DNA of 64,000 bases from Flavobacterium sp. I3-2. Its GTDB lineage: Bacteria; Bacteroidota; Bacteroidia; Flavobacteriales; Flavobacteriaceae. Where the stretch lies: positions 1,860,001-1,924,000 of the forward strand of contig NZ_CP058306.1 of NCBI RefSeq assembly GCF_013389595.1, given 5' to 3'. A program made the translations under genes and the position numbers. Within the stretch, counting starts at the first letter, position 1. Each line of letters opens with the position of its first letter. Below are positions 59,233 to 64,000 of this stretch, in pieces. The notes below the pieces were generated by a model. It searched no databases, was not told the DNA's origin, and saw nothing but the letters and a program-made list of their open reading frames with translations.

Positions 59233-60513
59233 ATGATGACTTTTGAAAATAGTCGTGAATTCGCGCAACAATTAGATGCTCAAGATGCATTAGCAAAATA
59301 TAGAAATGAATTTAATTTTCCTAAAGTAAACGGAAAGAAAACAATTTATTTCACAGGAAATTCATTAGGATTACAACCAAAATCTGCAAAAACATACATT
59401 GATGAGGTAATGACCGATTGGGCAGATATGGCCGTTGAAGGACATTTTTTTGCAGACAAACCTTGGTGGGATTATCACGAGCGTTTTTCTAAACCATTGA
59501 GTAAAGTCGTTGGAGCATTGCCATCTGAAGTTACGGTAATGAATACACTAACTGTGAATTTACACATGATGATGGTATCATTTTATCAACCAACAAAAAA
59601 GAGATTTAAAATCATCTGTGAAGAAAAAGCTTTCCCAAGTGACCAATATTTATTACAAACACAAGTGAAGTTTCATGGATTTAATCCTGCTGAAACTATT
59701 GTAGAAGTAAAACGTAGAGAAGGTGAACATAACTTACGTAACGAAGATATTATTGCAAAAATAAATGAAGTAGGAGATGAGTTAGCTTTAGTTTTAATTG
59801 GTGGAATCAATTATTACACAGGTCAAGTTTTAGATATGAAAGCAATAACTGAAGCTGGGCATAAAGTTGGCGCTTTTGTAGGTTGGGATTTAGCACACGC
59901 TGCTGGAAATATCAAATTAGAATTGCATGATTGGAATGTTGATTTCGCTGCTTGGTGTTCGTATAAATATATGAATGCTGGGCCAGGAAGTGTTTCAGGT
60001 ATTTTTGTACACGAAAAACATCATTCAAACAAAGATTTGCCACGTTTTGGTGGATGGTACGGGCACAACAAAGAGCGTCGTTTTTTAATGGAACCAAATT
60101 ATGACCCGAATCCAGGTGCGTTAGGATGGCAAAGTTCATGTACAGGAGTTTTGGCAATGGCACCTTATTTGGCTTCTGTAGAAATGTTTGAAGAAGTTGG
60201 AATGGAAGCTTTATTTGAAAAACGCGATAAAATCACAGCTTATTTAGAGTTTATCATTGAAGAAATTGCTAAAGAAGTTGATGGGAATTTTGAATTAATC
60301 ACACCTAAAAATCTATCAGAAAGAGGTTCACAATTATCTGTTTTGTTGCACGGCGAAGGAAAATCGTTATTCCATTATTTAATGAAAGAAGGTGTAATTG
60401 TAGATTGGAGAGAACCTGCAGTAATTCGATTAGCACCAGTTCCTTTATACTCTTCTTATGAAGAAATGTATGAATTTGGTCAAATCTTAAAAAGAGGAAT
60501 TCAAACTAAATAA
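59233..60513 (+). CDS. kynU: Kynureninase
   Basis: PLP enzyme cleaving kynurenine to anthranilate plus alanine in tryptophan breakdown or the de novo NAD path. 426 residues (or 425 from the second ATG). FTGNSLGLQPKSAK, NTLTVNLHMMMVSFY, GWDLAHAAGNIKLELHDW with the PLP Asp, and the Schiff-base Lys in WCSYKYMNAGPGSVSG (about residue 246) are intact. C-terminal RGSQLSVLL and VDWREPAVIRLAPVPLYSS. No tryptophan dioxygenase or kynurenine monooxygenase gene lies nearby. Confidence 0.97.
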   Translation: MMTFENSREFAQQLDAQDALAKYRNEFNFPKVNGKKTIYFTGNSLGLQPKSAKTYIDEVMTDWADMAVEGHFFADKPWWDYHERFSKPLSKVVGALPSEVTVMNTLTVNLHMMMVSFYQPTKKRFKIICEEKAFPSDQYLLQTQVKFHGFNPAETIVEVKRREGEHNLRNEDIIAKINEVGDELALVLIGGINYYTGQVLDMKAITEAGHKVGAFVGWDLAHAAGNIKLELHDWNVDFAAWCSYKYMNAGPGSVSGIFVHEKHHSNKDLPRFGGWYGHNKERRFLMEPNYDPNPGALGWQSSCTGVLAMAPYLASVEMFEEVGMEALFEKRDKITAYLEFIIEEIAKEVDGNFELITPKNLSERGSQLSVLLHGEGKSLFHYLMKEGVIVDWREPAVIRLAPVPLYSSYEEMYEFGQILKRGIQTK

Positions 60514-60520
60514 TATATGT

Positions 60521-60554
60521 AAAACGGTCAAATATTTTTGACCGTTTTTTTTTT
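60521..60554 (+). terminator. Terminator of kynU
   Basis: AAAACGGTCAA pairs with TTGACCGTTTT, followed by T9. Confidence 0.9.
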
Positions 60555-60566
60555 ATCTACAAAACT

Positions 60567-60600
60567 AAAAAGGTCGAAAGTATTATACTTTCGACCTTTT
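60567..60600 (-). terminator. Terminator of the OmpA-family gene
   Basis: A 15-bp perfect stem (AAAAGGTCGAAAGTA with TACTTTCGACCTTTT) with a 4-nt loop, 24 bp past the stop of the minus-strand gene. Confidence 0.88.
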
Positions 60601-60623
60601 AGATTTATAATTATTTAATATAA

Positions 60624-61472
60624 TTAATTTTTAGGAGCTTGGTCAATCAATTCCATGAACTGATCTAACTTAGGCGTAATAATGATTTGTGTACGTCTGT
60701 TTTTAGCTCTTCCTGCTGGCGTATCGTTTGTAGCAATTGGGCTAAACTGACCTCTACCTGCTGCAGTTAAACGTTTTGGATCAACACCAAATTTGTTTTG
60801 TAAAGCTTGAACAACAGAAGAAGCTCTTAAAGCACTTAAATCCCAGTTGTTTCTGATGTTTTCGCGTGTAATAGGTTGGTTGTCTGTATTTCCTTCTACA
60901 AGTACTTCAAAATCTTTGTAATCGTTGATGATTTTAGCAACTTTAGTTAATGTTTTTTCTGCAGTTTGAGAAATTTCATAACTACCAGATTTGTATAACA
61001 TATTATCATCTAAAGAAACGTAAACTACACCTTTGATAACTTTGATATCAACATCTTTTAACTCGTCTTGGCTTAAAGATCGCGTTAAATTGTTCGTTAA
61101 AATCATGTTTAAAGAGTCGCTTTTACTTTTAGCTTCTACTAAATGTTTGATGTATTTGTTTGATGAATTAATTTCATCAACTAATTTAGAAATGTTTACG
61201 TTACCTTGAGAAATACTTTTATCTAAAACACCTTGTAACGACTCAAATTGTTTTTTCAAACTCTCGTTATTAGCTCTTTCAGCTGCTAAAAGAGATTCTA
61301 AACTAGTTATTCTAGTTCTAGCCTCAGTAAGCTCTAATTGCGTTTGATGATATTTTTTACCCATTTCTGAATATTCACTTTGTAACGCAGCGTGTTGTTT
61401 TTTACTCACACAACTTGTTAAAACCAAAGCAGACATTAAAGTCAATGTTGGATATAAAACAATTTTTCTCAT
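60624..61472 (-). CDS. OmpA-family peptidoglycan-binding lipoprotein
   Basis: A 282-residue lipoprotein (ALVLTSCVSKKQH, Cys21). Residues about 22-130 form a long coiled coil (YSEMGKKYHQTQLELTEART, LESLLAAERANNESLKKQFE). The C-terminal OmpA domain (about 155-270) has YKSGSYEISQTAEKTL, VLVEGNTDNQP, NWDLSALRASSVVQAL and GRGQFSPIATND with the Asp/Arg pair that binds diaminopimelate. It likely tethers the outer membrane to the wall, like an extended Pal/OmpA. Confidence 0.92.
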   Translation of the reverse strand: MRKIVLYPTLTLMSALVLTSCVSKKQHAALQSEYSEMGKKYHQTQLELTEARTRITSLESLLAAERANNESLKKQFESLQGVLDKSISQGNVNISKLVDEINSSNKYIKHLVEAKSKSDSLNMILTNNLTRSLSQDELKDVDIKVIKGVVYVSLDDNMLYKSGSYEISQTAEKTLTKVAKIINDYKDFEVLVEGNTDNQPITRENIRNNWDLSALRASSVVQALQNKFGVDPKRLTAAGRGQFSPIATNDTPAGRAKNRRTQIIITPKLDQFMELIDQAPKN

Positions 61473-61540
61473 AATTTTATTTTATTTATAGTTTGTCAAA
61501 ACTAATAAATTATATTGATATAAAAGTTAAAAATAATCAT

Positions 61541-61567
61541 AAAAAAAAACAGCTATATAAGCTGTTT
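61541..61567 (-). terminator. Terminator of lgt
   Basis: AAACAGCT pairs with AGCTGTTT; on the minus strand it ends in T9, 7 bp past the lgt stop. Confidence 0.85.
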
Positions 61568-61573
61568 GTTAAA

Positions 61574-62503
61574 TTATTGTGAAGCCTTTTTTTGCTTTGA
61601 AGTTATTAGTAGGTATATTCCTAAAATAATAAACGGAATACTTAACCATTGTCCTGTTGAGAAAAATCCTAGTGTTTCTTCGAATCCACCTTGACTTTCT
61701 TTAACATATTCAACAATGAAACGAACTCCCCAAAGCAGAATTAAGAAAACTCCGAAAATTCTTCCTAAATATAATCTTGCGTCTGTTTTCCAATATAAAT
61801 ATAAAACAATTAAAAAAGTTATAAAGTACCCAAAAGCTTCGTATAATTGTGTTGGATGTTTTGCTACTACAGCTTCTAACAAAGGTGCAAATTGTGGGTT
61901 TGTAGCAATTGCTTCGTATGCTTTATTAACATCTTGAATACCTGTTGCATTTATGGCATCTTGTGCAGAGAACTTGTCTCTTATGAATTTGATTCCGAAT
62001 GAAGAAGAGGTTTCATAACCGATAATTTCTGAATTGAAAAAGTTACCAAATCGTACAAACATTCCGCCAATTGCAATTGGAATGGTGATTCTGTCTAAAA
62101 TCCATAAAATTGGTTTTTTAATCACATTTCTGCTGTAATAAATCATCACTAAAATAATTGCAATTGCAGCTCCGTGACTTGCTAATCCAGAAAAACCTAC
62201 GATTTCAAATTTCGGTGAAAAACGAATTGGTAAAATAATTTCTGCTAAATGATTTTTATAATAATCCCAATCATAAAAGAAAACATGTCCTAATCGTGCA
62301 CCAATTAAAGTAGCAAAAACGGTATAAATAAAAAGTTTGTCTAAATTGTCTGTGGTTTCTCCTTCGCGGTCGTAAACTTTTTTCATTAAGTACCAACCTA
62401 GACCAAAGGCAACAACAAACATTAAACTATAATAACGTAATTTGAAAAATCCTAAATCAATTCCTTCTGATGGATTCCAAATCATATGCATTGATGTAAT
62501 CAT
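61574..62503 (-). CDS. lgt: Prolipoprotein diacylglyceryl transferase
   Basis: First enzyme of lipoprotein maturation; adds diacylglyceryl to the lipobox Cys at the inner membrane. 309 residues, about seven transmembrane helices. Signatures: LRYYSLMFVVAFGLGWYLM, GARLGHVFFYDWDYY, GLASHGAAIAI, the Lgt signature FVRFGNFFNSEIIG and HPTQLYEAFGY. It matures the many lipoproteins found in this window. An insert between FFNSE and HPTQLYE of about 60 residues is typical for Bacteroidota. Divergence from yidD is absent; yidD lies 54 bp upstream in the same direction. Confidence 0.96.
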   Translation of the reverse strand: MITSMHMIWNPSEGIDLGFFKLRYYSLMFVVAFGLGWYLMKKVYDREGETTDNLDKLFIYTVFATLIGARLGHVFFYDWDYYKNHLAEIILPIRFSPKFEIVGFSGLASHGAAIAIILVMIYYSRNVIKKPILWILDRITIPIAIGGMFVRFGNFFNSEIIGYETSSSFGIKFIRDKFSAQDAINATGIQDVNKAYEAIATNPQFAPLLEAVVAKHPTQLYEAFGYFITFLIVLYLYWKTDARLYLGRIFGVFLILLWGVRFIVEYVKESQGGFEETLGFFSTGQWLSIPFIILGIYLLITSKQKKASQ

Positions 62504-62556
62504 AAAAATAAATTTTGGTAAATGTAACCGATTCGCTTGTATTAAACAAGATTATT

Positions 62557-62787
62557 TTACGGAACTGGGTCGTATCCGCTTTTTCCCCAAGGATGACAAC
62601 TTGCAATGCGTTTTATTCCTAACCATCCACCTTTAAAAAGGCCGTATTTTTTTAAAGCTTGTAAAGTATAGCTTGAGCAAGTAGGTGAAAACCTACAGGC
62701 CGAAGGTGTGAATGGTGAAATACAAACTTGATAAAAACGAATCAGAAAGATAAACGGAAATATTAGTATTTTTTGAAGTGTTTTCAT
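62557..62787 (-). CDS. yidD: Membrane protein insertion efficiency factor YidD
   Basis: A small membrane-associated helper of YidC-mediated insertion, 76 residues. The family signature is complete: [56 protein letters not shown], with the conserved Cys residues. It lies between cysS and lgt. The rnpA/yidC genes that often flank it elsewhere are not here. Confidence 0.95.
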   Translation of the reverse strand: MKTLQKILIFPFIFLIRFYQVCISPFTPSACRFSPTCSSYTLQALKKYGLFKGGWLGIKRIASCHPWGKSGYDPVP

Positions 62788-62803
62788 TTTTTAAATGTAA
62801 GAA

Positions 62804-62835
62804 AAAAATAAAGCTACAAAAAAAATGTAGCTTTA
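62804..62835 (-). terminator. Terminator of cysS
   Basis: AAAGCTACA pairs with TGTAGCTTT; T-rich tract follows on the minus strand. Confidence 0.85.
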
Positions 62836-62841
62836 AAATTT

Positions 62842-64000
<1,159 letters not shown>

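Overview
This window is chromosomal DNA from a member of the Flavobacteriaceae (Bacteroidota), most likely Flavobacterium or a close relative. The evidence is low GC with A/T-rich intergenic DNA, TAnnTTTG-type -7 promoter boxes, no Shine-Dalgarno-like leaders, and lineage-typical genes: a FolK-deoxynucleoside kinase fusion, an S46 dipeptidyl-peptidase, GH3-family, DUF4295, DUF2797, META/DUF4377 and CarboxypepD_reg-like proteins, and type III pantothenate kinase. Nearly all of it is housekeeping sequence. I see no phage, insertion sequence, integrase, CRISPR array or rRNA.

Layout. 0-8.5 kb: mutS (3' end off-window), a TetR regulator and a small FUSC-like membrane protein, a TrmH-type methyltransferase, the folK-dNK fusion, sppA and a secreted protein. 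8.5-18.3 kb: DUF2797, a GH3-family protein with a possible SecB-fold neighbour, a repeat-rich small lipoprotein, a DPP11-like S46 peptidase, GNAT, waaA, DinB-like and START-like proteins, and a DegT aminotransferase. 18.6-22.1 kb: a YD-repeat lipoprotein and a cobT-cobS-cobC operon (late cobalamin assembly) preceded by a cobalamin riboswitch. 22.1-25.6 kb: dispersed extragenic repeats, a HipA-like kinase/DUF3037 pair, a lipoprotein, an M23 peptidase and an AlkD-like repair protein. 25.7-32.9 kb: fabD, ppiD, then coaX-OMP-lptC-small protein-CNNM/CBS in one orientation. 33.0-33.6 kb: five identical tandem tRNA-Phe genes. 33.6-38.5 kb: DUF4377-META-META protein, CDP-alcohol phosphatidyltransferase-like protein, hisS, MacB-like permease. 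38.6-46.4 kb: envelope operons kdsD-tatC-lptB and capD/pglF-wza-wzc. 46.4-57.7 kb: recQ, an FAD-dependent dehydrogenase, lipoproteins, a DEDDh exonuclease followed by a Flavo-1-like RNA candidate, FAH-Hpt-like-cinA, rpmB-rpmG-DUF4295 (bL38), pepT. 57.8-64 kb: brnQ, kynU, an OmpA-family lipoprotein, lgt, yidD and cysS (5' end off-window).

Genes that act together: cobT/cobS/cobC finish the cobalamin nucleotide loop under B12 control. lptC, lptB, waaA and kdsD supply and export Kdo-containing LPS. capD, wza and wzc belong to surface polysaccharide production. lgt and the many lipoproteins share the lipoprotein pathway. rpmB, rpmG and the DUF4295 gene form a ribosomal protein operon.

The best leads are the riboswitch with a mutually exclusive long-range arm, the five-copy tRNA-Phe array, the Flavo-1-like RNA with pseudoknot complementarity, the HipA_2/DUF3037 pair, the (Tyr-Gly)7 tail of the Wzc kinase, and a RecQ that lacks the zinc cysteines. 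I did not find a convincing wholly new multi-gene system. All family assignments come from reading motifs, not from database searches.
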